A stretch of DNA of 14,950 nucleotides, taken from NCBI GenBank assembly GCA_018376855.1, contig JAHAAN010000036.1, positions 1-14,950 of the forward strand, written 5' to 3'. Source of the DNA: Clostridiales bacterium. GTDB taxonomy: Bacteria > Bacillota > Clostridia > Christensenellales > QALW01. Positions 1 to 6,262 of the stretch are shown one piece after another (position 1 is the stretch's first letter; every line of letters starts with the position of its first letter). The notes beneath the pieces were generated by a model that was not told the DNA's origin, did no database searches, and saw nothing but the letters and a program-made list of their open reading frames with translations. The translations under genes were made by a program, and so were the position numbers.

Positions 1-582
1 GCGCCCGCCGCTGCCTGCCGCCAACGCCCAGACCGCCACTATCGGCGCAGCGGTGGCGGCGTAACGCTCTCCGGCGGAGAATCGCTTTGCCAGCCGGATT
101 TTGCTGTAGCGCTCCTCAAGGCCTGCAAGGAAAACGGATTGGATACCGCAATGGAATCTATGGGCTGCGCGCAGTATAGTGTGATCGAACGCTACTTGCC
201 GTATTTGGATCATTACCTGATGGATATTAAGCATATGGACAGCGCCAAGCACAAGGAATTTACCGGCCGCGGCAATGAGCTGATGCTCGAAAACGCGCGG
301 CTGATCGCAGCTCATGCCAAGGAGCTGATTATCCGTGTGCCTACGATCCCTACCTTTAATGCCACCAAGGAGGAGATCGGCGCCATTGCGCGCTTTGCGG
401 CTTCGCTGCCGAATGTTAAGCAGCTGCATTTGTTGCCGTATCATCGTTTGGGGCAGGATAAATATACGGGTCTTGGGCGTACCTATGAGCTGGAGGGGCT
501 GACGCCTCCCACCAAGGAGTTCATGGAAGAGCTGCGCGAGGAAGCCGAAAAATCCGGGTTGTATGTGCAGATCGGCGGATAG
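1..582 (+). CDS. Glycyl radical enzyme activating protein (radical SAM), 3' part
   Basis: The reading frame is open from base 1 and the start lies off the left edge, so this is a partial gene of 193 visible codons. The visible part begins in the SAM-binding region (SGGGVTLSGGE, bases 49-81). It then shows the PflA-family signatures LMDIKHMD, ENARLI, RVPTIPTFNAT and LHLLPYHRLGQDKYTGLGR. The CxxxCxxC iron-sulfur motif would be upstream of the window. Activases of this family use SAM and a [4Fe-4S] cluster to put the glycyl radical on a partner enzyme. In this context the partner is most likely a B12-independent 1,2-propanediol dehydratase encoded just upstream; that is inference, because the enzyme is not in the window. 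The gene ends 16 bases before the shell gene at 599. The first 45 or so bases are unusually C-rich and match the family less clearly than the rest. Confidence 0.93.
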   Translation, partial: APAAACRQRPDRHYRRSGGGVTLSGGESLCQPDFAVALLKACKENGLDTAMESMGCAQYSVIERYLPYLDHYLMDIKHMDSAKHKEFTGRGNELMLENARLIAAHAKELIIRVPTIPTFNATKEEIGAIARFAASLPNVKQLHLLPYHRLGQDKYTGLGRTYELEGLTPPTKEFMEELREEAEKSGLYVQIGG

Positions 583-598
583 AAACGGGAGTGAGAAT

Positions 599-991
599 TT
601 GGATCTGAAGGATTTGATTACGATCAATGGGAATAATGAGGGTAAGCTCAGAATCATTCAGGAGCTTGTGCCCGGTAAGCAGATCACGCTGGCGCATATC
701 ATTGCAAACCCGGATGAGATTCTTTATCAGAAGCTGGGGCTGGATCCGGAGTTGGATTACTCTCAGGGCGGGGCGATCGGCGTTACGACCGTAAGCCCTG
801 CGGAGACGGCGATCATTATCGGCGATATTGCCATTAAAACGGCAAACGTTGATTTGGGATTTTTGGATCGCTTCAGCGGAACGCTGATCCTTACGGGCAA
901 GCTTTCCGAGGTAGAGGCCTCTATGCGGGAGCTGCTGCGCTATTGCCGCGATGTGCTTGGGTTTACGGTTTGTAACCTTACAAAAACCTAA
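599..991 (+). CDS. pduU: BMC shell protein, PduU/EutS type
   Basis: This is a single-domain hexameric shell protein of the circularly permuted PduU/EutS family. The sequence RIIQELVPGKQITLAHIIAN, followed further on by LGFLDRFSGTLILTG and ending FTVCNLTKT, closely follows PduU. I chose the TTG start at 599, giving 130 aa, because a GGGAG ribosome binding site lies at 587-591. The ATG at 563 in the same frame would overlap the activase gene and add a non-homologous leader. PduU-type hexamers have a beta-barrel cap over the pore and are minor shell components. The gene follows the activase closely and its stop codon overlaps the ribosome binding site of the next gene, so translation is probably coupled. 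Confidence 0.93.
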   Translation: MDLKDLITINGNNEGKLRIIQELVPGKQITLAHIIANPDEILYQKLGLDPELDYSQGGAIGVTTVSPAETAIIIGDIAIKTANVDLGFLDRFSGTLILTGKLSEVEASMRELLRYCRDVLGFTVCNLTKT

Positions 992-1003
992 GGAGCGAGC
1001 GGT

Positions 1004-1534
1004 TTGAAAAAAATTATTCTCATCGGCCGCAGCGAATGCGGCAAGACAACGCTGACGCAGGCTATGCGCGGTGAAACGGTCATGTATCATAAAACGCAGT
1101 ATGTGAATCATTACGATGTGATCATCGACACGCCGGGAGAATACATTCAAACGCGCACGCTCGGCGGCGCGCTGGCGCTGTATTCTTTTGAAGCGCAGGT
1201 GATTGGCCTTCTGCTCAGTGCGACGGAGCCGTTTTCCTTGTACAGCCCGTGCATTACCGGCATGGCTACGCGCGAGGTAGTGGGCATTATTACAAAGATC
1301 GATCATAAAAACGCGCGTGTGGATTTGGCGGAGCAATGGCTTAAACTGGCGGGATGCAGAACGATCTTTCGTGTAAATTCCCGCACCGGAGAGGGCGTAG
1401 GAGAGCTTATTGAGCACCTCCGCGAGCCCGGAGATGTGCTTCCGTGGGATTTGGCGCAGCAGAAAAATGGGAAAACAACACAAAACAAATCAAAAAAGCG
1501 TGTACAGAACACAAAACAAAGAATAAACCAATAA
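1004..1534 (+). CDS. pduV: PduV/EutP-family small GTPase with a basic C-terminal tail
   Basis: A small P-loop GTPase-like protein associated with microcompartments. It has a Walker A motif GRSECGKT (residues 8-15), a DTPGEY G3 motif (42-47), TKID in the G4 position (97-100) and NSRTGEG as the G5-like loop. PduV has been linked to BMC positioning in Salmonella, but its exact role is not settled. The TTG start follows an AAGGAG site (990-995) that overlaps the stop of pduU. The protein is 176 aa, about 25-30 residues longer than is usual for this family. The extra part (from about residue 151) is rich in Lys, Gln, Asn and Thr and is encoded by A-rich DNA. It could be a real basic tail or readthrough into A-rich intergenic DNA after loss of an earlier stop. 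The gene is followed by a new promoter at 1582. Confidence 0.88.
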   Translation: MKKIILIGRSECGKTTLTQAMRGETVMYHKTQYVNHYDVIIDTPGEYIQTRTLGGALALYSFEAQVIGLLLSATEPFSLYSPCITGMATREVVGIITKIDHKNARVDLAEQWLKLAGCRTIFRVNSRTGEGVGELIEHLREPGDVLPWDLAQQKNGKTTQNKSKKRVQNTKQRINQ

Positions 1535-1581
1535 TAATTGCAAAAAAACAAGCAAAAAACAACAAAAATAAATAAAAAATC

Positions 1582-1610
1582 TTGACACAGATAGGCCACT
1601 ATGATAGAAT
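1582..1610 (+). promoter_or_regulatory. Sigma-A type promoter for the aldolase-shell transcription unit
   Basis: A perfect -35 TTGACA (1582-1587), a 17-base spacer and a -10 TAGAAT (1605-1610) preceded by an extended TGa (1602-1604). Transcription would start near 1617, leaving a leader of about 53 bases before the ATG at 1670. The flanking DNA is very A+T rich. The hexamer ATGATA occurs twice with an 8-base period (1601-1606 and 1609-1614) over the -10 region and could be part of an operator. That last point is only a guess. Confidence 0.82.
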
Positions 1611-1669
1611 GATACTCGTAAGAGAATCAATAAATACAATTTAAATAGATCGTAAAGGAGAAATGGAAC

Positions 1670-2470
1670 ATGGTATCGGAATACGAAATCAAAAAACAAA
1701 TCTGCGACATCGGAAAGCGCATCTATGACAGAGGCATGGTTGCTGCCAACGATGGAAATATTTCCGTGAAGATCGGCGAAAATGAATTCCTCTGCACGCC
1801 CACAGGCGTCAGCAAGGGCTTTATGACTCCGGATTATATCTGTAAGGTAGATGCAGAGGGCAAAGTGATCCAGGCAAACGCGGGCTTCAAGCCCTCCAGC
1901 GAGATCAAGATGCATATGCGTGTATATAAGGAGAGACCGGACGTAAAGAGCGTTGTTCATGCGCACCCGATGTATGCTACCGGCTTTGCTATCGCGGGCA
2001 TTCCGCTGACACAGCCGATCATGCCGGAAGCAGTAATCGCTTTGGGCTGCGTGCCGATCGCTGAGTACGGCACCCCCTCCACCAACGAGATTCCGGATGC
2101 TGTTTCCAAATATTTGCAGCATTATGACGCAGTTCTGCTCGCCAACCACGGCGCGCTGACCTATTCGGATTCCTTGCTGGCGGCTTACCACAAGATGGAG
2201 TCTGTTGAGTTCTATGCAAAGCTGCTGTATATCTCCAAGAATTTGGGCGGCCCGAAGGAGCTCAGCGAGGATCAGGTTCAGAAGCTCTATGAGATCCGCA
2301 GACAGTTCGGCATGACGGGCAAGCACCCGGCAGATCTGTGCCCCAACGTTAAAGCAGGCAAGGCAAGCTGCCATAGCTGCGGCAGATGCGGCGGCGCGCA
2401 GGCTCAGTCTTCCGACAGCGATATTATCGCGGAGATCACCAAGCGCGTGATGGAGCAGCTGGGCAAATAA
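1670..2470 (+). CDS. Class II aldolase (L-fuculose/L-rhamnulose-1-phosphate aldolase type) with C-terminal encapsulation peptide
   Basis: A zinc-dependent class II aldolase/adducin-family enzyme of 266 aa that would cleave L-fuculose-1-P or L-rhamnulose-1-P into DHAP and L-lactaldehyde. Visible active-site features are the GNIS motif (29-32), catalytic Glu78 in SSEIKMH, zinc ligands His97 and His99 in VVHAHP, and His160 in LANHGA. The catalytic domain ends near residue 220. It is followed by a Cys-rich linker (Cys224, 234, 237, 240) and an amphipathic helix, DSDIIAEITKRVMEQLGK. This tail resembles BMC encapsulation peptides and is absent from E. coli FucA (about 215 aa). The start has an AAAGGAG site at 1654-1660. 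It is the first gene after the 1582 promoter. An aldolase in this position is the hallmark of GRM5 loci such as the one in Clostridium phytofermentans. Fuculose versus rhamnulose phosphate specificity cannot be read from the sequence. Confidence 0.93.
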   Translation: MVSEYEIKKQICDIGKRIYDRGMVAANDGNISVKIGENEFLCTPTGVSKGFMTPDYICKVDAEGKVIQANAGFKPSSEIKMHMRVYKERPDVKSVVHAHPMYATGFAIAGIPLTQPIMPEAVIALGCVPIAEYGTPSTNEIPDAVSKYLQHYDAVLLANHGALTYSDSLLAAYHKMESVEFYAKLLYISKNLGGPKELSEDQVQKLYEIRRQFGMTGKHPADLCPNVKAGKASCHSCGRCGGAQAQSSDSDIIAEITKRVMEQLGK

Positions 2471-2506
2471 TAAACAGAAAAGTATGTAAGAGGAGGCCGT
2501 AAAACA

Positions 2507-3901
2507 GTGGCAATAACAGAAACAGAGCTTAGCGCGATCGTTAAGCAGGTTATGCAGAAGCTTCAAGACGGGAGTTCCTCCGCAGAAGAAAAGCCGCTCG
2601 GTGTTTTTGACGATATGAACGACGCCATCGCAGCCGTTAAGGAATCACAGAAAATATTGCAGCGGATGCCGATGGATTGCAGAGAGAAGATCATTGCAAA
2701 CATTCGCAGAAAGACGATTGAAAATGCTGAAACGCTTGCAAAAATGGGCGTTGAAGAAACCGGCATGGGAAATGTCGGGGATAAGATTCTCAAACATCAG
2801 CTCTTGGCGGAGAAGACTCCGGGTACGGAGGATATTACAACTGTTGCGTGGTCCGGAGACCGCGGACTTACCTTGATCGAAATGGGACCGTTCGGCGTGA
2901 TCGGCGCGATTACGCCCTGCACCAACCCCTCAGAGACCGTGCTGTGCAACAGCATCGGTATGATTGCGGGCGGCAACACTGTGGTGTTCAACCCCCATCC
3001 GGCGGCTGTCAAGGTTTCAAACTTCGCCGTTTCGCTTGTAAATCAGGCGTCTAAGGAAGCCGGCGGGCCGGCAGTTGTCGCCGCTTCCGTGGTTAAACCC
3101 ACAATGGACAGCAGCAAGATCATGCTCAGCCATAAGGATATCAATCTTATCGTCGCAACGGGCGGGCCGGGCGTAGTTACAACAGTTCTTTCCAGCGGCA
3201 AGCGCGGCATCGGTGCCGGCGCGGGCAATCCGCCGGTTTTGGTTGACGATACCGCAGATATTGCGAAGGCGGCAAGAGATATCGTAAACGGCTGCACCTT
3301 TGATAATAACCTTCCCTGCATCGCGGAAAAGGAAGTCGTTGCGTTTGATTCCATTGCCGACGAGTTGATCTATCATATGATAGAAGAGAACGGTTGTTAC
3401 ATGGCGTCTAAGGAAGAACAGGAGAAGCTGATCGCAACGGTGTTTGGGCCTAAGGGCTTAAATCGTAAGTGCGTTGGCAGAGATGCCAAAACACTGCTCG
3501 GCATGATCGGCGTCAAGGCGCCGGAGGGTACTCGCTGCATTATCTTTGAGGGCGAGAAGGAACATCGCCTGATCGCTGAAGAGCTGATGATGCCGATTCT
3601 CGGAATCGTTCGCTGCAAGGATATTGACGACGGTATCGAAAAGGCGCTGTGGCTGGAGCATGGCAATCGCCATTCGGCTCATATGCATTCTAAGAATGTG
3701 GAAAACCTCACTAAATACGGAAAGGCGCTTGATACTGCAATCTTTGTTAAGAACGCGCCTTCCTATGCGGCGCTTGGTTTCGGCGGAGAGGGCTTCTGCA
3801 CATTCACCATTGCGAGCCGTACAGGCGAGGGCTTGACCAGCGCCAGCACGTTTACAAAGAAAAGACGCTGTGTAATGGCAGACAGCCTTTGCATCAGATA
3901 A
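2507..3901 (+). CDS. pduP: CoA-acylating propionaldehyde dehydrogenase with N-terminal encapsulation peptide
   Basis: A PduP/EutE-family CoA-dependent aldehyde dehydrogenase that converts propanal, CoA and NAD+ to propionyl-CoA and NADH inside the compartment. The catalytic cysteine is Cys271 in FDNNLPCIAEKEV. Other family signatures are GPFGVIGAITPCTNPSETV and VFNPHPAA. The protein is 464 aa, the usual length. Its N-terminus (TETELSAIVKQVMQKL) is an amphipathic encapsulation helix, followed by a short polar linker before the catalytic domain. The start is a GTG at 2507 with an AGGAGG site at 2491-2496. The stop codon overlaps the ribosome binding site of the following alcohol dehydrogenase gene. 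Family assignment is firm. Propanal as substrate is inferred from the neighbours. Confidence 0.96.
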   Translation: MAITETELSAIVKQVMQKLQDGSSSAEEKPLGVFDDMNDAIAAVKESQKILQRMPMDCREKIIANIRRKTIENAETLAKMGVEETGMGNVGDKILKHQLLAEKTPGTEDITTVAWSGDRGLTLIEMGPFGVIGAITPCTNPSETVLCNSIGMIAGGNTVVFNPHPAAVKVSNFAVSLVNQASKEAGGPAVVAASVVKPTMDSSKIMLSHKDINLIVATGGPGVVTTVLSSGKRGIGAGAGNPPVLVDDTADIAKAARDIVNGCTFDNNLPCIAEKEVVAFDSIADELIYHMIEENGCYMASKEEQEKLIATVFGPKGLNRKCVGRDAKTLLGMIGVKAPEGTRCIIFEGEKEHRLIAEELMMPILGIVRCKDIDDGIEKALWLEHGNRHSAHMHSKNVENLTKYGKALDTAIFVKNAPSYAALGFGGEGFCTFTIASRTGEGLTSASTFTKKRRCVMADSLCIR

Positions 3902-3914
3902 GGAGGCAGAAAGT

Positions 3915-5126
3915 ATGGACGCAAATAATATTGAACAAATTGTAAAACAGGTGCTGGACAGCATGCGCGGAACAAGCGCGCCGGCAGCTGCGCCGGCGGC
4001 AGCTCCGGCAGCGGCAGCAGCGGGCATCCCGAAGACCAGCCGCGTGGCTATGCTGACCAAGCTTGAAAACTTTGATATTCAGGAGTATGCCATTCCCGAA
4101 ATCGGGGACGACGATATTCTGGTGAAGGTTGAAGGCTGCGGTGTTTGCGGAACGGATGCGCATGAATTCAAGCGCGATCCTTTTGGGCTGATTCCGCTGG
4201 TTTTGGGCCATGAAGGCACCGGTGAAATCGTAAAAATGGGCAAAAATGTTAAGAAGGACAGCGCTGGCAAGCCGCTCGCAGTGGGCGATAAAGTGGTTAC
4301 CTGCATGATCTTCAAGGATAATCCCGATATCACGATGTTCGATCTGAACAAGCAGAACGTAGGCGGCGCTGACGTATACGGCCTGCTTCCGGATGACGAT
4401 AAGCATCTGAACGGATGGTTTGCCGATTACATCGTGGTTCGCGGCGGTTCAACAGTATTCAATGTCAGCGATCTGAGCTTGGATATGCGAATCCTGATCG
4501 AGCCGTGCGCTGTGCTGGTTCATGCAGTGGAGCGCGCTAAATCCACCGGCATTCTGCGCTTTAACAGCCGCGTTGCCGTTCAGGGCTGCGGTCCGATCGG
4601 TTTGATCTGCATTGCGGTTCTCAGAACAATGGGTATTGAAAACATCGTTGCGGTTGACGGCGAGGAGAAACGCTTGAATTTTGCTAAGGAAATGGGCGCT
4701 TCCAAGAGTGTGAACTTTAAGGATCATAAGGGGATCGAGGCGCTTTCCGGAGCAGTGAAGGACGCTTTCGGCGGTTACTTAGCGGATTTTGCTTTCCAGT
4801 GCACGGGTTCCCCGATTGCGCACGGCAATATCTATAAATTCATTCGCAACGGCGGCGGGCTGTGCGAGCTGGGCTTCTTTATCAACGGCGGCGACGCTAC
4901 GATCAACCCGCATTTCGATATCTGCTCTAAGGAGATCACCATTGTGGGTTCGTGGGTGTACACGCTGCGCGATTACGCAACCACCTTTGATTTCCTCAAG
5001 AGAGCGAAGGGGATCGGTCTTCCGATCGAAAAGCTCATTACGCATAAGTTCCCGTTGGAGAAAATCAACGAGGCGCTTCAGACCAATCTGAAAATGGAAG
5101 GCTTGAAGATCGCGATTGTGAACTAA
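3915..5126 (+). CDS. MDR-type (zinc) alcohol dehydrogenase with N-terminal encapsulation peptide and Ala/Pro linker
   Basis: A 403-aa medium-chain dehydrogenase. It begins with an amphipathic helix (MDANNIEQIVKQVLDSMRG), followed by a low-complexity Ala/Pro linker (residues 20-37). Next comes the GroES-like catalytic domain with GCGVCGTD (Cys78) and GHEGTGEI (His99, Glu100), and then a Rossmann domain with GCGPIG (224-229). The acidic residue in AVDGEEKR at the end of beta-2 favours NAD(H). The four-cysteine structural zinc lobe common in this family is missing: the segment after VVTC is an Asp/Asn-rich loop without the cysteine cluster. It probably reduces propanal to 1-propanol, or lactaldehyde to 1,2-propanediol, in the lumen and so recycles NAD+ for PduP. 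The ATG follows TAAGGAGG, where the pduP stop lies. The same kind of gene occupies this place in known GRM5 operons. Confidence 0.92.
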   Translation: MDANNIEQIVKQVLDSMRGTSAPAAAPAAAPAAAAAGIPKTSRVAMLTKLENFDIQEYAIPEIGDDDILVKVEGCGVCGTDAHEFKRDPFGLIPLVLGHEGTGEIVKMGKNVKKDSAGKPLAVGDKVVTCMIFKDNPDITMFDLNKQNVGGADVYGLLPDDDKHLNGWFADYIVVRGGSTVFNVSDLSLDMRILIEPCAVLVHAVERAKSTGILRFNSRVAVQGCGPIGLICIAVLRTMGIENIVAVDGEEKRLNFAKEMGASKSVNFKDHKGIEALSGAVKDAFGGYLADFAFQCTGSPIAHGNIYKFIRNGGGLCELGFFINGGDATINPHFDICSKEITIVGSWVYTLRDYATTFDFLKRAKGIGLPIEKLITHKFPLEKINEALQTNLKMEGLKIAIVN

Positions 5127-5145
5127 GCGATGAGGAGTGAAGGCA

Positions 5146-5460
5146 ATGGCAAGTGCCGTAGGCATCATAGAGGTTTTCGGTTTAACGGCGGCATTTGTCG
5201 CTTGTGATGCCGGCTGCAAGGCGGCGGACGTTACGGTGGAAACCTTTGATAAAAACAAACCCGCAAACGCGGATAAGCTGCCGGTTCCTTTGATTGTATC
5301 GGTAAAGTTCCGCGGAAGCGTAGAGGCTGTCAGAGCAGCGGTGGAAGCTGCGGCTGCGGCAGTAGAACAGGTAACGGGCGTTGTTTCGCAGCATGTGATT
5401 GCAAATGTATCCGAGGGTGCGGAAAAAATGCTCAAGCTCAGCGGCCTGGATAAAAGCTGA
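5146..5460 (+). CDS. BMC-H shell protein with enlarged pore loop
   Basis: A single BMC domain of 104 aa forming hexameric shell tiles. It opens with the typical ASAVGIIEVFGLTAAF and contains a KFRGSVEAVRAAVEAA helix region. The segment between beta-2 and the FRG strand, which lines the central pore, is about nine residues longer than in the PduA-like protein encoded at 5548 (residues 33-48, TFDKNKPANADKLPVP). It also has two cysteines (Cys20, Cys24) in the first helix. I chose the ATG at 5146 because GAGGAG at 5132-5137 lies eight bases upstream; an in-frame GTG at 5137 sits inside that site. It is the first of four consecutive hexamer genes and should have different permeability from its PduA-like neighbours. 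Confidence 0.93.
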   Translation: MASAVGIIEVFGLTAAFVACDAGCKAADVTVETFDKNKPANADKLPVPLIVSVKFRGSVEAVRAAVEAAAAAVEQVTGVVSQHVIANVSEGAEKMLKLSGLDKS

Positions 5461-5482
5461 GCAAACGGTTTCATGGCAGCTT

Positions 5483-5496
5483 ACCGCAAAAGCGGT
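5483..5496 (+). repeat. Small intergenic inverted repeat
   Basis: ACCGC (5483-5487) and GCGGT (5492-5496) flank an AAAA loop in the 87-base gap between two shell genes. No T-tract follows, so it is not an intrinsic terminator. The rest of the gap is A+T rich up to the CGGAGGG ribosome binding site at 5533-5539. The stem is only five base pairs and could be chance. Confidence 0.35.
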
Positions 5497-5547
5497 GGTT
5501 GATATAAAAAGTAAAACAAATTATAAAATATACGGAGGGTGTTCATT

Positions 5548-5823
5548 ATGGCAATGGAAGCATTGGGAATGGTAGAAACAAGAGGACTTACGGCAGCAAT
5601 CGAGGCTGCGGATGCAATGGTTAAATCTGCTGAGGTTACATTGATCGGTACCGAGAAGATCGGAAGCGGACTCGTGAGCGTTATGGTCAGAGGCGATGTG
5701 GGAGCTGTTAAGGCTGCTACGGAAGCCGGCAGCGCTGCTGCTTCTAAGCTCGGCGAGCTTGTAGCTGTACATGTGATCCCGAGACCGCACGCTGATGTTG
5801 AGAAAATTCTTCCGCAGCTTTAA
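5548..5823 (+). CDS. BMC-H shell protein, PduA/PduJ-like
   Basis: A canonical single-domain hexameric shell protein of 91 aa. The sequence ALGMVETRGLTAAIEAADAM, the pore motif EKIGSG (residues 36-41) and VMVRGDVGAVKAA follow PduA/PduJ closely. The small-residue GSG pore in PduA passes 1,2-propanediol, so this is a likely main facet protein and substrate gate. The ATG at 5548 sits eight bases after CGGAGGG. An in-frame GTG at 5539 overlaps that site and is unlikely to be used. It shares a 47-base identical stretch with the shell domain encoded at 6521-6799. Confidence 0.95.
   Translation: MAMEALGMVETRGLTAAIEAADAMVKSAEVTLIGTEKIGSGLVSVMVRGDVGAVKAATEAGSAAASKLGELVAVHVIPRPHADVEKILPQL
5650..5696 (+). 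repeat. 47-bp direct repeat, copy 1 (pore region of shell gene)
   Basis: Bases 5650-5696 are identical to 6623-6669. The stretch encodes the pore and following strand (TEKIGSG to VRGD) of two neighbouring BMC-H genes, while the DNA on both sides differs at many codon positions. This suggests recent duplication with local gene conversion, or selection on this segment. Confidence 0.9.
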
Positions 5824-5840
5824 TGGTAAGGCATAAAAAG

Positions 5841-5858
5841 CGCCCTGCAAATGGGGCG
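5841..5858 (+). repeat. Intergenic inverted repeat before third shell gene
   Basis: CGCCC (5841-5845) can pair with GGGCG (5854-5858) around an 8-base loop, five bases before the AAGGAG ribosome binding site (5863-5868) of the next gene. No T-tract follows. It could modulate translation start or protect an mRNA end. Stem length is modest. Confidence 0.4.
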
Positions 5859-5878
5859 GTTCAAGGAGAATACTTCTC

Positions 5879-6166
5879 ATGAAATCACTTGGGTTTTTAG
5901 AGGTTCCGAGCGTTGCCGCGGGCGTGGACGCACTGGATATTATGTGCAAAACGGCTGATGTGGAGTTCGTAACCTGGGAGCGAAAAATGGGCGGCAGATT
6001 GGTAACGATCGTGATTCGTGGAACTGTTTCGGCGGTAACGGAAGCGATTGCGTCTGCAAAGGCAGCCTGTATCAAAAAGCCGGTTGCAACTGCTGTGATT
6101 GCCAATCCGCATGAGGAAACTTGGCGGATGGTCAATCTCAGCGCGTCCAGAATGCAAAAGAAGTAG
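5879..6166 (+). CDS. BMC-H shell protein, divergent pore
   Basis: A single BMC-domain shell protein of 95 aa. It shows KSLGFLEVPSVAAGVDALD, a pore loop ERKMGGRL in place of the PduA-like EKIGSGL, then TIVIRGTVSAV and the conserved IANPHEETWRM near the C-terminus. The basic and glycine-rich pore suggests selectivity for different, perhaps negatively charged, molecules; that is inference. The start ATG at 5879 has AAGGAG at 5863-5868. An inverted repeat begins at its stop codon. Confidence 0.93.
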   Translation: MKSLGFLEVPSVAAGVDALDIMCKTADVEFVTWERKMGGRLVTIVIRGTVSAVTEAIASAKAACIKKPVATAVIANPHEETWRMVNLSASRMQKK

Positions 6167-6191
6167 CAGACGGAAAATTTCCGTGTGCTGC
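6166..6191 (+). repeat. Inverted repeat at the stop of the third shell gene
   Basis: ACGGAAA (6170-6176) and TTTCCGT (6178-6184) form a perfect 7-base inverted repeat around one base. GCAG (6166-6169) and CTGC (6188-6191) add four outer pairs with a three-base bulge. It starts at the last base of the stop codon. No T-tract follows, so transcription termination is unlikely. It may act as an mRNA stabiliser or processing site, or be a dyad for a DNA-binding protein. Confidence 0.55.
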
Positions 6192-6262
6192 AAAACCAAC
6201 GTTATTAAGAGGGGTTGTGTCTGTTGCAGGCGTGATCCCACGGAAAGGACGTAAGAGCTTTT

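Noticed and set aside
1..45. Possible assembly error or frameshift in the C-rich first bases of the activase
   Set aside because: The frame stays open and meets the expected RRSGGGVTLSGGE motif, so an error cannot be shown from this window.
521..1483. Long minus-strand open frame of 320 codons opposite pduU and pduV
   Set aside because: It lies fully opposite three well-supported genes, has no family features, and its composition is that of an antisense shadow.
1490..2566. Minus-strand open frame of 358 codons opposite the aldolase
   Set aside because: It overlaps the aldolase, which has clear catalytic residues and a promoter and ribosome binding site. The minus frame shows no recognisable domain.
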